From contig NZ_LQXM01000021.1 of NCBI RefSeq assembly GCF_001648555.1, positions 52,168 through 116,167 on the forward strand: a stretch of 64,000 nucleotides of DNA. Direction: 5' to 3'. Of this stretch, positions 1 through 9,384 are shown piece by piece. Made by a program: the position numbers and the translations under genes. Numbering within the stretch: the first letter of the stretch is position 1; every line of letters begins with the position of its first letter. Under the pieces are notes generated by a model, which saw only the letters and a list, made by a program, of their open reading frames with translations, was not told the DNA's origin and did no database searches. Source of the stretch: Rossellomorea aquimaris TF-12 (GTDB lineage Bacteria; Bacillota; Bacilli; Bacillales; Bacillaceae_B).

Positions 1-198
1 TACAGGTATTAATTCTTTCAATTAAAGACCCCCTGGATAACTAATACTTTGCACAGTTGTTTCAATAGCAGCGTATGTTCAATTTAATCTGTAAATGGTA
101 CTGATAAGCTTTTATATGTAAAGGCAAGTAAACGATTTGACCAGAATTACGTGGAAGAAGTTTCAGCTATACACGAGCTTTCCACATTTAGAAAACAA

Positions 199-229
199 AA
201 TAGAAAGTAGCATAATGCTACTTTCTATT
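199..229 (-). terminator. Rho-independent terminator of the 84-aa coiled-coil gene
   Basis: A perfect 12-bp stem (TAGAAAGTAGCA with its complement, extended by two A:T pairs) closes on a TAA loop. Read on the minus strand it is followed by TTTTGTTTTC. It lies directly after the stop of the minus-strand gene at 236-490. Confidence 0.75.
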
Positions 230-235
230 ATAAGT

Positions 236-490
236 TTATGACGTCTTATAAGATAATTCAAGCTTCTGCATCATGAAGACATTTTCCTTTTCCCAATTAT
301 TATTTGTTGTGGACCCCACTTTCCTTTCAATCCCAGACATCTTTATGTCCAGCTTTTGCAACTGATTCTCTAACCTAGCACTTCCTTCTCGATCTTCTGC
401 AGATACTCTGTCATATAGGCGTTGTTCCAATTGATTAAGACTTTCTTCAATTTCAGCTAACTTCAACATGATATCTTGTTTTGGAAGCAT
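236..490 (-). CDS. Small hypothetical protein, coiled-coil rich
   Basis: An 84-residue charged protein that I do not recognise. The start was set at position 490 because AGGAGGAAGG lies 7 nt upstream of that ATG; a longer reading frame up to 547 would bury this ribosome binding site. Residues 5-52 are rich in Leu, Glu, Gln and Lys with heptad-like spacing (KLAEIEESLNQLEQRL), suggesting a short coiled coil. No signal peptide or membrane segment is seen. A strong terminator follows, so it is probably a single-gene transcript. It may be one of the small ypp-type genes found near yppC in Bacillus, but that is positional inference only. Confidence 0.6.
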   Translation of the reverse strand: MLPKQDIMLKLAEIEESLNQLEQRLYDRVSAEDREGSARLENQLQKLDIKMSGIERKVGSTTNNNWEKENVFMMQKLELSYKTS

Positions 491-680
491 GTGCCTTCCT
501 CCTGGCATTTTAGATTTAGTTAAATTATTCTCTCTTTTTATGACCATTCCTTCCCCCGTGACAAAACTAGAAGGGATTCGTCAAAGAAAGTGCAAATAGG
601 ACATTTGACTGATTATGATTCGACATTGAGCAGTATAAATGATTCAAAAGAACAAATAATGTAAATGGAGGTGTTTTGAG

Positions 681-791
681 ATGAAAAATCAAAAAAACAA
701 ACAAGGAAAAAAGCCTACGGAAAACACTGCAGACACGAAAGCTGCTAAAGGAAACCCTAAATTAGAGGGTCCTAATCGTCCTGCTACGTGA
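681..791 (+). CDS. sspM: Small acid-soluble spore protein, SspM-like
   Basis: A 36-residue basic, hydrophilic peptide. Its C-terminus GPNRPAT matches the GGPNRPST ending I recall for B. subtilis SspM, and the Lys/Gln-rich N-terminus (MKNQKNKQGKK) also fits. Minor SASPs of this kind are made in the forespore under sigma G. An SD GGAGGTG lies 8 nt before the ATG and a strong hairpin terminator follows. A TGATTA at 610-615 resembles a sigma G -35 box but its -10 partner is poor. The identification rests on the tail motif and size. Confidence 0.6.
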   Translation: MKNQKNKQGKKPTENTADTKAAKGNPKLEGPNRPAT

Positions 792-831
792 TTCCCCTTT
801 ACAATATGTAAAGACCTATATGAGTTCGTTT

Positions 832-869
832 AAAACTGCCCCACGCTGTATACAGCGTGGGGCAGTTTT
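832..869. terminator. Bidirectional terminator between sspM-like gene and yppC
   Basis: A perfect 19-bp inverted repeat (AAAACTGCCCCACGCTGTA and its complement) with no spacer. The outer A:T pairs supply U-tracts in both directions, so it can end both the plus-strand sspM-like transcript and the minus-strand yppC transcript. Confidence 0.8.
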
Positions 870-875
870 AATTTT

Positions 876-1889
876 TCATTTTTTAAGAAAATGATAAAGT
901 GACTTCTTTACTTTTACCATTCTCTTTAATTGTTTTTGCTTTTGCGAAAACCATTCAGTCAAATCTACTTCTTTAGGTAATAAGGGGTCTTCAAACCATT
1001 TAGGATTTATATTTACATGATTAGACCAATCCTCTATTTCTCTCCAATGATGAGAGACTTTTTTATAAGCTTTGTGTAGAGGCGGTGTCCTAGTTGAAAG
1101 CTTATTCTTACAATAACCTTCATAATCCGTTCTGGAACCTGTATGTTTGATAGTTGAGGAAAATTCAAGAAAGTCGTGAAAATACTTTGGATTAAATAAT
1201 ATGTTAAATAATATTTTCCCTAGTTCAATTCTGTTATCTACATGTCTAAAGCCATGAACACTGGCTCCAATTAACTCTCCATTCAAAGTTGGGAAAATAA
1301 CGGAACAAAAATGGAAATGTTCTTCTAAATAAAATAAAGAAGATCCAAAAATTCTTTTTTTATATACAGGATGCTCAATTACAGGATGTTGAATTAAGTT
1401 CTGTTCATTAATAATTAAGGCTTTCACCAATCTACTTTCATCTCGTGTATCCCAATACATATTCCATTCATACTCCATAAAGCTCGAAACATGAAATTCC
1501 TTTAAAAGGTGAAACATTTTCTTATTATATTCCGTCGAATAATGATAGATAAGCAGTTGAGGAAATGCATCTTGAAATATGGACCAATTTGCTCTTTCAT
1601 ATGTCATAAACAAAAGATCTCTAGTTTTTAGATTTATCAACTCAGGAAAAGTGGCTCCTTTTAGATCCGTCATATTCCACCCTGCATTTCTAGAAACCAT
1701 TGAAGCTAAGTAAGCCCACTTCACTTCAGGATGAATAAAAAAAAATTTTTGATAAGCGATTGTTCTTGATATATTATCTTGATTATATAATTGTACGCAT
1801 GATTGAATACACTTAATCCACTCAGCTTTAAGTTTATCTTCAGTTAAATGGGGTATAAAGCGATAAGTATTGTTGATTTGATCCACCAT
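876..1889 (-). CDS. yppC: DUF2515 family protein YppC
   Basis: A 337-residue soluble protein assigned to YppC (DUF2515) from its position beside recU-ponA and its Trp/Tyr/His-rich character. The family has no known function. It has no obvious signal peptide. The ATG is preceded by AAGGGGG at normal spacing. It is divergent from recU with about 110 bp between the two starts, so both promoters should lie there. The gene ends at the strong bidirectional hairpin at 832-869. Confidence 0.75.
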   Translation of the reverse strand: MVDQINNTYRFIPHLTEDKLKAEWIKCIQSCVQLYNQDNISRTIAYQKFFFIHPEVKWAYLASMVSRNAGWNMTDLKGATFPELINLKTRDLLFMTYERANWSIFQDAFPQLLIYHYSTEYNKKMFHLLKEFHVSSFMEYEWNMYWDTRDESRLVKALIINEQNLIQHPVIEHPVYKKRIFGSSLFYLEEHFHFCSVIFPTLNGELIGASVHGFRHVDNRIELGKILFNILFNPKYFHDFLEFSSTIKHTGSRTDYEGYCKNKLSTRTPPLHKAYKKVSHHWREIEDWSNHVNINPKWFEDPLLPKEVDLTEWFSQKQKQLKRMVKVKKSLYHFLKK

Positions 1890-1999
1890 TCTCCCCCTTT
1901 TCTCCTTTAGCCATATAATGGGGAGATTTGTAATGATTTATTCACACAATTAGGAGTGGTTTCTGTTATGATATAGATTAGTCTGTGAGGTGAATTGCC

Positions 2000-2608
2000 A
2001 TGAAATTCCATTATCCAAATGGGAAGAAATATGTGGAAAGGAATGTACCCTCAAAAAAAATTTCGTCTCAATCGAAACAAGTATCATATAGTAATCGAGG
2101 TATGACATTAGAAGAAGACATCAATGAAACAAATCAATATTATCTATCTTTTGATGTTGCTGTAATTCATAAAAAACCTACACCCGTCCAAATTGTAGAC
2201 GTCCATTATCCAACTAGGAGTGCCGCTGTGATTAAAGAAGCATACTTTAAACAACCTTCTACAACGGACTATAACGGTGTGTATAAAGGACGTTATATCG
2301 ACTTTGAAGCGAAGGAAACGAAAAATAAAACGTCATTCCCTCTTCAGAATTTTCATGAACATCAAATACAGCACATGGAAATGGTTTTTAAACAAGGTGG
2401 GATTACTTTTGTTATACTAAGATTTTCTCTTTCTGAAGAAATGTTTCTCCTTCCTTTTGAAGCATTAAAACATTTTTGGGACCGCATGAAAAATGGTGGA
2501 AGAAAATCAATGAAAAAGGAAGAAATTCAAGAAAAGGGTTCACCTGTTTCTTTAGGGCTTCACCCTAGAGTTGATTACTTAAAAGTAGTTCGTCAGATTT
2601 ATTTTTAA
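2000..2608 (+). CDS. recU: Holliday junction resolvase RecU
   Basis: A 202-residue homodimeric Mg-dependent nuclease that cuts Holliday junctions during recombination and chromosome segregation. The conserved N-terminal NRGM motif is at 32-35. The nuclease core has D90, then E103 and K105 in FEAKET, matching the catalytic D/E-x-K arrangement of B. subtilis RecU. Length agrees with the family. The gene starts with ATG after GAGGTG. ponA follows 100 bp downstream on the same strand, the recU-ponA pairing conserved in Bacillus, so co-transcription is likely. Confidence 0.95.
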   Translation: MKFHYPNGKKYVERNVPSKKISSQSKQVSYSNRGMTLEEDINETNQYYLSFDVAVIHKKPTPVQIVDVHYPTRSAAVIKEAYFKQPSTTDYNGVYKGRYIDFEAKETKNKTSFPLQNFHEHQIQHMEMVFKQGGITFVILRFSLSEEMFLLPFEALKHFWDRMKNGGRKSMKKEEIQEKGSPVSLGLHPRVDYLKVVRQIYF

Positions 2609-2708
2609 TTCCTACAATACTTTAACTATAATTTTTTTTGAGAAAAGTAGTATAATTTCTATCTTAGACAATACTAAAAAGACAGAAGATTGAAAGTGAG
2701 GAAATAAT

Positions 2709-5405
2709 ATGGCTGGTCAATATAAGTCAAGGGAAGAAAAGCGCCAAGCCCAACAGAAAGCTAGCACTAATAAGAGCAAAAAGGGCCATTTATTTAAACG
2801 TGTCATTATATCATTATTTATAATTGGAATTATAGGGATGTTAGCAGGCGCTGGATTATTTGCTTTCTACGCATCAACCGCTCCAAAGCTAGATGAAAAA
2901 CTATTAAAGGACCCAATCGCTTCGGAAATATATGATATGAACGGTGAATTAATTACTACCGTTGGAAAAGAAAATAGAGAATATGCCAATTTTGATGATA
3001 TTCCTCAAATCATGCAAGATGCCGTATTGGCCACAGAGGACAATCGATTCTATAAGCATAACGGGATTGATCTCATTCGATTAGGTGGAGCAGTTATTGC
3101 AAACGTAACTCATGGATTTGGCTCTGAAGGGGCATCTACCATAACACAACAGGTCATTAAGGGTTCTTTCCTCAGTCAGGATAAAACCTTAAAAAGAAAA
3201 GCTCAAGAAGCATGGTTAGCTCTAAAATTAGAGCAAGAATATACAAAAGAAGAAATTTTCGAAATGTATTTTAATAAAGTGTATATGTCTGATGGTATCC
3301 ATGGGATGGCAACAGCTGCCGATTATTATTATGGAAAAGACATCAAAGATATTAAACTTCATGAAGCAGCCATGATTGCCGGTATGCCTCAGAGCCCGAA
3401 TAATTATAATCCATTTGATTATCCGGAAAAAGCAGAAAAAAGACGAAACATCGTTTTATCACTAATGGTACAGCACGGAAAGATTTCGGAGAAAGAAAAA
3501 GAGCAAGCACAACAAGTTCCGATTGCAGAAGGACTAGTATCGAAAGAACAACGTGAAAAAGAAAATGGAAATAAATATCCAGCATTCGTAGATGCAGTCC
3601 TAGATGAAGTTCAAAAGCTTGGAGATTATAATCTGTTTTCTGACGGTTTAAAAGTATATACAACGTTAGACACAAATGCTCAGAAGCGCGTGGAAGAAAT
3701 TTTAGCTGGTGAAAACATTTCGTTTGCTTACCCAGAGAACGAAGAGCCTATGCAAGCTGGAATTACCCTCCTTGATACAAAAACAGGTGAAATTCGAGCG
3801 ATCGGCGGCGGCCGCGAGCAAGACCCAAATGTACAGCGTGGATTTAATTTTGCCATAGATAGCAAACGTCAGCCTGGGTCAACAATCAAACCATTGATTG
3901 ATTATGGACCAGCAATCGAGTATTTAAAATGGTCAACTTATCACATCTTAGATGATGAGCCTTACAAATATTCAAATGGTGATGAAATTAATAACTACGA
4001 TGGGAAGTTTAAAGGCCCTATCACAACAAGAGAAGCACTCTGGGATTCCCGTAATATCACAGCGTTAAAAGCGTTCCAAGAAGTGGGCCCTGAAAAAGCT
4101 GAAGAATTTGTAAATGGATTAGGATTAAAATTCGACCATTATTTTGAAGCTGCTTCAATTGGAGGGGTATCTCCTGGTGTAAACACCGTTCAAATGGCCG
4201 GAGCATACTCTGCCTTTGGTAATGAAGGGATTTATACAAAGCCTCATACAGTTAAAAAAGTCGTCCTTCGCGACGGTGAAACCGAAATCAAGAATGATGT
4301 GAAACCTAAACCGGCTATGAAAGAATATACAGCCTACATGATTTCTGACATGCTGCAAAGCGTCATTGATCATCCTAGAGGAACTGGCGTTTACGCTAAA
4401 GTACCTGGTCTGCCTATGGCCGGTAAATCTGGAACAACCAACTATTCTCAGAAAGATCGTGAAAAATATGGTATCCCTAAAGCAAATGCCCCTGACTCAT
4501 GGTTTGTTGGCTATACAACTAATTATACTGCTGCAGTCTGGACAGGATACGATAAACAAACGAAATATAGCTTAACACCTACTGACCGAAGAATTTCACA
4601 ATATATTGTCAGCGACTTAATGAGCTATGTTCATGATGGAGTAGAAACACCTGACTTTAACAAGCCTGGAAGTGTAGTTGAGTCTAAGGTTGAATTAGGA
4701 AGTAACCCAGCAAGATTACCAAGCGACTATACTCCTGACGACCGTATCATCACTGAACTGTTCGTAAAAGGAACTGAACCATCCAAGGTCTCAGATGAGT
4801 TCGATAAAATCGATGCACCAAAGAACCTTAAAGGTAAATTCAACAAAAAAGATAAAACCATCACTTTAACATGGGATTACGATAAGAAAAAAGAAGACGA
4901 AAATCTTGAATTTGAAGTGGCGGTTTCAATCAATGGCGAAAGCAAGCAAGTCCTCACTACTACTAAGGAAAGAGGATTGAATGTAGAAAATATAACTTCT
5001 GAAGGAACATTTACATTCCAAGTAGTCGCGGTTACGGATAATCAACGAAGTGATCCCGCAACAGTTGATGTGAAAGTAAAAACAAAGGATAAAGAAAAAA
5101 AGGAAAAAGATAAAGAAAACGAAGGCAACAATGGAAACGGCAATGGTAATGAAGAAGACAATTCAAACGATGAAGAAGGTTCTGACAACGGTACAGATGA
5201 CAGCTCCGATACTGGTGATGGAACTGGAACCGGAGATGGTACTGGGGACGGTACTGGAACTGGAACCGGAGATGGTACTGGGGATGGCTCTGGTACCGGA
5301 GACGGTACTGGAACTGGCACTGGAACCGAAACTGAAGGTAGCACCAGCAATGGAGGTTCTACCTCATCCTCTCAGAGTTCATCTAGTAGCACTACAAATC
5401 AGTAA
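2709..5405 (+). CDS. ponA: Penicillin-binding protein 1A/1B (PBP1), bifunctional
   Basis: An 898-residue class A PBP that polymerises and cross-links peptidoglycan outside the membrane. Residues 1-30 are basic and cytoplasmic, and one membrane helix spans about 31-54. The glycosyltransferase domain has catalytic E110 in ATEDNRFYKHNG and the motif STITQQ. The transpeptidase domain has SxxK (S391-K394 in GSTIKP), SRN and KSGT (573-576). A fibronectin-III-like domain spans roughly 697-787. The last ~100 residues are a low-complexity tail, first Lys/Glu/Asn, then Gly-Asp-Thr repeats, then Ser/Thr. The first ATG after GTGAGG was used. Confidence 0.96.
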   Translation: MAGQYKSREEKRQAQQKASTNKSKKGHLFKRVIISLFIIGIIGMLAGAGLFAFYASTAPKLDEKLLKDPIASEIYDMNGELITTVGKENREYANFDDIPQIMQDAVLATEDNRFYKHNGIDLIRLGGAVIANVTHGFGSEGASTITQQVIKGSFLSQDKTLKRKAQEAWLALKLEQEYTKEEIFEMYFNKVYMSDGIHGMATAADYYYGKDIKDIKLHEAAMIAGMPQSPNNYNPFDYPEKAEKRRNIVLSLMVQHGKISEKEKEQAQQVPIAEGLVSKEQREKENGNKYPAFVDAVLDEVQKLGDYNLFSDGLKVYTTLDTNAQKRVEEILAGENISFAYPENEEPMQAGITLLDTKTGEIRAIGGGREQDPNVQRGFNFAIDSKRQPGSTIKPLIDYGPAIEYLKWSTYHILDDEPYKYSNGDEINNYDGKFKGPITTREALWDSRNITALKAFQEVGPEKAEEFVNGLGLKFDHYFEAASIGGVSPGVNTVQMAGAYSAFGNEGIYTKPHTVKKVVLRDGETEIKNDVKPKPAMKEYTAYMISDMLQSVIDHPRGTGVYAKVPGLPMAGKSGTTNYSQKDREKYGIPKANAPDSWFVGYTTNYTAAVWTGYDKQTKYSLTPTDRRISQYIVSDLMSYVHDGVETPDFNKPGSVVESKVELGSNPARLPSDYTPDDRIITELFVKGTEPSKVSDEFDKIDAPKNLKGKFNKKDKTITLTWDYDKKKEDENLEFEVAVSINGESKQVLTTTKERGLNVENITSEGTFTFQVVAVTDNQRSDPATVDVKVKTKDKEKKEKDKENEGNNGNGNGNEEDNSNDEEGSDNGTDDSSDTGDGTGTGDGTGDGTGTGTGDGTGDGSGTGDGTGTGTGTETEGSTSNGGSTSSSQSSSSSTTNQ

Positions 5406-5410
5406 TAAAC

Positions 5411-5447
5411 AAAAGGCAACAAGGGAATTTTTCCTTGTTGCCTTTTT
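5411..5447 (+). terminator. ponA: ponA terminator
   Basis: Arms AAAAGGCAACAAGG and CCTTGTTGCCTTTT pair perfectly around an 8-nt loop and run into CTTTTT on the plus strand, 5 nt after the ponA stop. Confidence 0.85.
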
Positions 5448-5526
5448 CCATTTAGGCTGTTTATCATTCAGTTTTTTAACATATTTCTTTTAAGATTTTT
5501 TAAAATTAATACATAAGATTCTTACA

Positions 5527-6060
5527 TTAAAACGAATTCTTTCTTAATGATTTCTCTAACGAAATACATTTTGCAAATTGCTTATGGTGTTCTCCAAACA
5601 ATTGAGAGAGTTGAATATAAGAATGATATAAACGAATATTTTCCCTAACAAATAATAACCTGTCTTTTACGTTAACTGGTTTAATAGGCAGGTTCTCTAG
5701 TTCACCTATCCAATTATGTAATTTCACCGGCTTAGCGTTACTCCAAAACAACAACATATAATACAGGGCAATGCCTTTTTTCATTACAATTTCTACTTTA
5801 CTGGAGCGTTCCTTTAGTAACGTAGCAAGCTCTCCCTCTACTTCTCTCCACATACATAGAATAGCACTTACTGCATGTTCAATATCATTCCATGGCGCAT
5901 AAGGAAGGCTTTCTCCGTTGTAATATTGAATTTCATAATCGAAATATGGGTATTCCCATTGAAAATCTCTTTCTGGACTGCTTCTTAAAGTAACTTTCTT
6001 TTCCGCAAAGAAATAAGCATCAAAGATTTCTTCTGGAACCTCAATGGATATTCCACTCAT
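5527..6060 (-). CDS. ypoC: YpoC family protein
   Basis: A 177-residue, probably cytoplasmic protein named by its fixed position after nth. Its start overlaps the nth stop by 4 bp (ATGA type), implying translational coupling. The molecule is mostly helical in composition and rich in Tyr and Trp; I see no catalytic motif. Function is unknown in the family. SD GAAGGA precedes the ATG. Confidence 0.75.
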   Translation of the reverse strand: MSGISIEVPEEIFDAYFFAEKKVTLRSSPERDFQWEYPYFDYEIQYYNGESLPYAPWNDIEHAVSAILCMWREVEGELATLLKERSSKVEIVMKKGIALYYMLLFWSNAKPVKLHNWIGELENLPIKPVNVKDRLLFVRENIRLYHSYIQLSQLFGEHHKQFAKCISLEKSLRKNSF

Positions 6061-6713
6061 ATTTTTTCCTTCTTTTTCATTCTCTTCTGGCCCTCACGAC
6101 ATAAATCTAATAAAGGACACCGATCACATTGTGGAGACTGTGCCTTGCAATGATATCTTCCAAAGAAAATCAATCGATGGTGGGTTTCGGACCATTCTTC
6201 TTTAGGAATTTTTTTCATTAGGGTTTTCTCGACCTCTAACACACTATCCTTCCACTTACAGATACCCAGCCTTTTACTTACTCTTTCTACATGTGTGTCA
6301 ACAGCAAGAGCTGGCACTCCAAATGCGACAGAAACCACTACATTTGCGGTTTTCCTGCCAACTCCAGGTAACTTTACTAAATCTTCATGACTTTGTGGTA
6401 CTGTTCCACCATGCTCCATTAATATCATTTCACTAAGCCTACGAATATTTTTTGCCTTATTTCGATATAAACCAATTGAGCGAATATCCTGTTGGAGTTC
6501 TTCTAATGTGACATTTAGATAGTCTTCAGGCTTCTTATATTTTTCGAATAAACTCTTTGTTACTTTATTCACTAATGCATCTGTACATTGAGCTGATAAA
6601 AGAACGGCTATTACTAGCTCAAAGGGATTTTCATGCCGTAGTTCACAGTGTGCATTAGGAAACATCTTTCTCATTTCATCTAAACAAATGTCAATTTGTT
6701 TTCTATTTAACAT
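6057..6713 (-). CDS. nth: Endonuclease III
   Basis: A 218-residue base-excision repair enzyme that removes oxidised pyrimidines and nicks the AP site. The helix-hairpin-helix LPGVGRKTANVV carries catalytic K121, and D139 follows in AVDTHVERV. The C-terminal 4Fe-4S loop has the exact C-x6-C-x2-C-x5-C spacing (C189, C196, C199, C205). Two ATGs are adjacent; the second (6713) is better spaced from GAGGG and gives the MLN start of the B. subtilis enzyme. It sits in the dnaD-nth-ypoC order typical of Bacillus but is separated from dnaD by a repeat-bearing spacer. Confidence 0.95.
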   Translation of the reverse strand: MLNRKQIDICLDEMRKMFPNAHCELRHENPFELVIAVLLSAQCTDALVNKVTKSLFEKYKKPEDYLNVTLEELQQDIRSIGLYRNKAKNIRRLSEMILMEHGGTVPQSHEDLVKLPGVGRKTANVVVSVAFGVPALAVDTHVERVSKRLGICKWKDSVLEVEKTLMKKIPKEEWSETHHRLIFFGRYHCKAQSPQCDRCPLLDLCREGQKRMKKKEKI

Positions 6714-6810
6714 CATTTACCCTCTTCTCTTAACTCTTCTACTACTATTTTAAAAAGAATGAAGACATCAATCAACTTTTATAGATTAATCTCCATGATT
6801 CTTTTAATAA

Positions 6811-6930
6811 TCGAGCCCGTTTTGTTAAAAAACGAGCCGGAAAATGCTAAAATCGGTCCGATTTCATGGGAGTCAATCCGAATTGAAGGTGCATCAATCC
6901 AATCCAAAACTGTAAAGAATCGAGCTGTTT
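6811..6930. repeat. Degenerate ~21-nt tandem repeat tract
   Basis: In the 330-nt spacer between nth and dnaD, cores TCGAGCCCG, ACGAGCCGG, CGGTCCGA, AATCCGAA, AATCCAA and TCGAGCTG recur at offsets of about 21, 21, 20, 21 and 26 nt. Each core is followed by an AT-rich filler. The copies are diverged but the period is clear by eye. 21 nt equals seven codons, and the plus strand stays open across the tract from 6795 to 6941, but that frame has no ribosome binding site. Confidence 0.55.
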
Positions 6931-6993
6931 TACATTAATAACCAATTACACACAAAAGAAGAATCTACCTAAAAACAGCAATTCCAAGAACAA

Positions 6994-7030
6994 AATAAAA
7001 AGACTAACCCAATAACATTTTGGGTCAGTC
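6994..7030 (-). terminator. dnaD: dnaD terminator
   Basis: On the minus strand GACTGACCCA pairs with TGGGTTAGTC (one G:T) and is followed by TTTTTATTTTG, 16 nt after the dnaD stop. Confidence 0.75.
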
Positions 7031-7045
7031 CCTCTAGTTCTTGAT

Positions 7046-7753
7046 TTATTGTTCGAGCCAATTGTAGAAAGGAACCGATTTTCTTTTGTTCTGATTATCA
7101 TCGTTAGAAGGTGCAGTTTTTTGATGAGGACGAAAGCGCTGACTTTGATTACGGGCGTCTTCTATCGTTTTTACACCATTTTTCTTCCATTCAAATAAGA
7201 TACGGTCAATATACCTGAAGTTCAACTTACCTGATATAACAGCCTCTCTCAATGCCGCTTTAATAATGATAGCATTATGCTCGTCTTGATCCAGCCACAT
7301 CGATAGTGTCTCACATTCTAATGGTGAAAGAGGACGACCAAATTCCTGTTCAAACGTGGTATAGATATCTTTTTCCTCTTCCATTGCTTTTTGTGTTTGC
7401 TTCACCTTAGAATCTTGAATAACAAAATCTGCAAGCTTTTCCCAAAGTGGACTAATAGAGTACTTCTCAAACAATATACCATCAGACGATGATCCTTCAT
7501 CAATCGATAGAAACTGTTGTTGCATTAATTTCCTTAATATAGATGAACAAACCTCCGTTGATATACTCATATTTTCTGATAGTTCTTCTGGAGTCGGAAA
7601 ATAATTACCTTTTTCTAAATGACCATATATTTGAAGAAGTAAAACAAACTCTGATTCATTTAATCCTAATGTATTGTAATTTGATAATAATAATTGTGGA
7701 ATACTTACTGTTCCTTCCTGAATCCAGGAAGCCATTAAACGTTTATAATCCAT
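7046..7753 (-). CDS. dnaD: Primosomal replication protein DnaD
   Basis: A 235-residue replication initiation and restart protein that remodels DNA and helps load DnaC helicase with DnaB and DnaI. The N-terminal winged-helix oligomerisation domain covers about 1-110. The C-terminal DnaB_2-type domain ends with the DNA-binding YIDRILFEWKKNGVKT (about 179-194), the YxxxIxxxW signature of the family. A basic disordered tail follows. SD GAGGTG precedes the ATG. Its own terminator lies downstream, and the asnS terminator upstream suggests a separate transcript. Confidence 0.94.
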   Translation of the reverse strand: MDYKRLMASWIQEGTVSIPQLLLSNYNTLGLNESEFVLLLQIYGHLEKGNYFPTPEELSENMSISTEVCSSILRKLMQQQFLSIDEGSSSDGILFEKYSISPLWEKLADFVIQDSKVKQTQKAMEEEKDIYTTFEQEFGRPLSPLECETLSMWLDQDEHNAIIIKAALREAVISGKLNFRYIDRILFEWKKNGVKTIEDARNQSQRFRPHQKTAPSNDDNQNKRKSVPFYNWLEQ

Positions 7754-7886
7754 ATTCTGTACACCTCGCCTTCTAGTATATCATGCTTATGTATATGTGG
7801 ACATGGTAATGTATTAGAAGAATAAGGAACAAGAAAAGGCACAAAGTCTTCTAGTGGTTTGAGATGAACCTTGTAAATAAAAGAAA

Positions 7887-7926
7887 GGGCTGACGAAAAT
7901 GCTGTAAAAGCAAGTTCGTCAGCTCC
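7887..7926 (-). terminator. asnS: asnS terminator
   Basis: Minus-strand GAGCTGACGAA pairs with TTCGTCAGCCC across a 17-nt loop and is followed by TTTCTTTTATTT, just after the asnS stop. Confidence 0.7.
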
Positions 7927-7935
7927 TTTTTCTTT

Positions 7936-9228
7936 TTAAGGGTATAAGCGATTAAGCAGACGTGGGAAAGGAATCGTTTCCCTAACGTGTTCTACTCCAC
8001 TAATCCAGGCAACAGTTCTTTCTAAGCCTAGGCCAAATCCTGAATGAGGAACAGATCCATATTCTCTTAATTCTAAATACCATTTATATGCATCAGTAGC
8101 AAGTTCATGCTCTTCTATACGTTTTTTCATTAGTTCAGCGTCATGTATACGCTCAGAACCACCAATAATCTCTCCATACCCTTCAGGTGCAATTAAATCT
8201 GCACAAAGGACAACATCATCACGATCAGGGTCAGGCTGCATATAGAACGGTTTCAGAGACGTTGGATAATGAGTGATAAACACTGGCTTATCATAGCTTT
8301 CGGCTATCGCTGTTTCATGTGGTGCTCCGAAATCATCTCCCCACTCAATATCTTCAAACCCTTTTTCATGTAATAATTTAATGGCTTCATCGTACGTAAT
8401 ACGTGGGAAAGGTGCTTTCATTTGTTCTAACTTCGAAGTATCTCTTTCTAAACGTTCCAATTCAAGCTTACAATTTTCTAAAACGGCTTGAATAATGTAA
8501 GAAACATATTGCTCTTGAACCTCTAAATTATCTTTGAAATCATAGAAAGCCATCTCAGGCTCAATCATCCAAAATTCAATTAAATGACGACGAGTTTTTG
8601 ACTTCTCTGCTCTGAAGGTTGGACCAAAAGAAAATACCTTTCCTAGTGCCATTGCTGCTGCTTCCATATAAAGTTGTCCACTTTGTGAAAGATAAGCATC
8701 CTCTTCAAAATACTTAGTAGCAAATAGCTCGGTAGTTCCTTCTGGCGCACTTCCTGTTAGGATTGGTGGATCTACCTTTACAAAGCCTTCTTGATTAAAA
8801 AATTCATATGTTGCACGAATAATTTCATTTCGAATTTTCATCACTGCATGCTGCTTACGAGAACGAAGCCATAGATGACGATGGTCCATAAGGAACTCTG
8901 TACCATGCTCTTTTGGTGTGATTGGATAGTCTACTGCTTCGTGAATGACTTCAATGCTTTTCACTTGTAGTTCGTATCCAAATGGTGAACGAGAATCCTC
9001 TGACACTACTCCTGTTACATATAAAGAAGTTTCTTGAGTTAGTGATTTAGCTTTTTGAAACATTTCTTCTTCTACTTCACTTTTCACCACGACACCTTGA
9101 ATAAATCCGGTACCATCACGAAGTTGAAGAAAAGCAATTTTTCCACTTGAACGTTTATTAGCAAGCCAAGCACCCATGGTTACTTCCTGGCCAACAAATT
9201 TACTTACTTGAGATATAGTCGTTTTCAT
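7936..9228 (-). CDS. asnS: Asparaginyl-tRNA synthetase
   Basis: A 430-residue class IIb aminoacyl-tRNA synthetase. The N-terminal OB-fold anticodon-binding domain covers about 1-105. Class II motif 2 is seen as [21 protein letters not shown] (about 206-226) and motif 3 as [15 protein letters not shown] (about 397-411). The length matches B. subtilis AsnS. SD GGAGGG precedes the ATG and a sigma A-type promoter lies about 50 nt further upstream. Confidence 0.96.
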   Translation of the reverse strand: MKTTISQVSKFVGQEVTMGAWLANKRSSGKIAFLQLRDGTGFIQGVVVKSEVEEEMFQKAKSLTQETSLYVTGVVSEDSRSPFGYELQVKSIEVIHEAVDYPITPKEHGTEFLMDHRHLWLRSRKQHAVMKIRNEIIRATYEFFNQEGFVKVDPPILTGSAPEGTTELFATKYFEEDAYLSQSGQLYMEAAAMALGKVFSFGPTFRAEKSKTRRHLIEFWMIEPEMAFYDFKDNLEVQEQYVSYIIQAVLENCKLELERLERDTSKLEQMKAPFPRITYDEAIKLLHEKGFEDIEWGDDFGAPHETAIAESYDKPVFITHYPTSLKPFYMQPDPDRDDVVLCADLIAPEGYGEIIGGSERIHDAELMKKRIEEHELATDAYKWYLELREYGSVPHSGFGLGLERTVAWISGVEHVRETIPFPRLLNRLYP

Positions 9229-9279
9229 TATTTTTTCCCTCCAAAAAAACTAAGACACTTTACATTATGTATCGTTATT

Positions 9280-9308
9280 ATTATACATTTACAGTTATCT
9301 CGCCGCAA
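9280..9308 (-). promoter_or_regulatory. asnS: Sigma A promoter of asnS
   Basis: Minus strand TTGCGG, 17-nt spacer, TATAAT, ending about 50 nt before the asnS start. No T-box or other leader structure was seen in the short leader. Confidence 0.6.
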
Positions 9309-9345
9309 TAGATAGAGCAAAACGAGCATAATACTTAGGAAAAAA

Positions 9346-9374
9346 GCAGACCGATACTTAATTAACCGGTCTGC
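9346..9374 (-). terminator. aspB: aspB terminator
   Basis: GCAGACCG and CGGTCTGC form an 8-bp GC-rich stem. On the minus strand it is followed by TTTTTTCC, 10 nt after the aspB stop. Confidence 0.8.
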
Positions 9375-9384
9375 GTTATTGGAA

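Noticed and set aside
5042..5350. Pro-Val repeat frame antisense to the ponA tail
   Set aside because: It is the mirror of the Gly-Thr-Asp repeat codons on the coding strand; no SD and complete overlap with ponA.
6795..6941. 48-codon plus-strand frame across the 21-nt repeats
   Set aside because: No ribosome binding site and the repeats shift frame; the open frame is probably a by-product of a 21-nt period.
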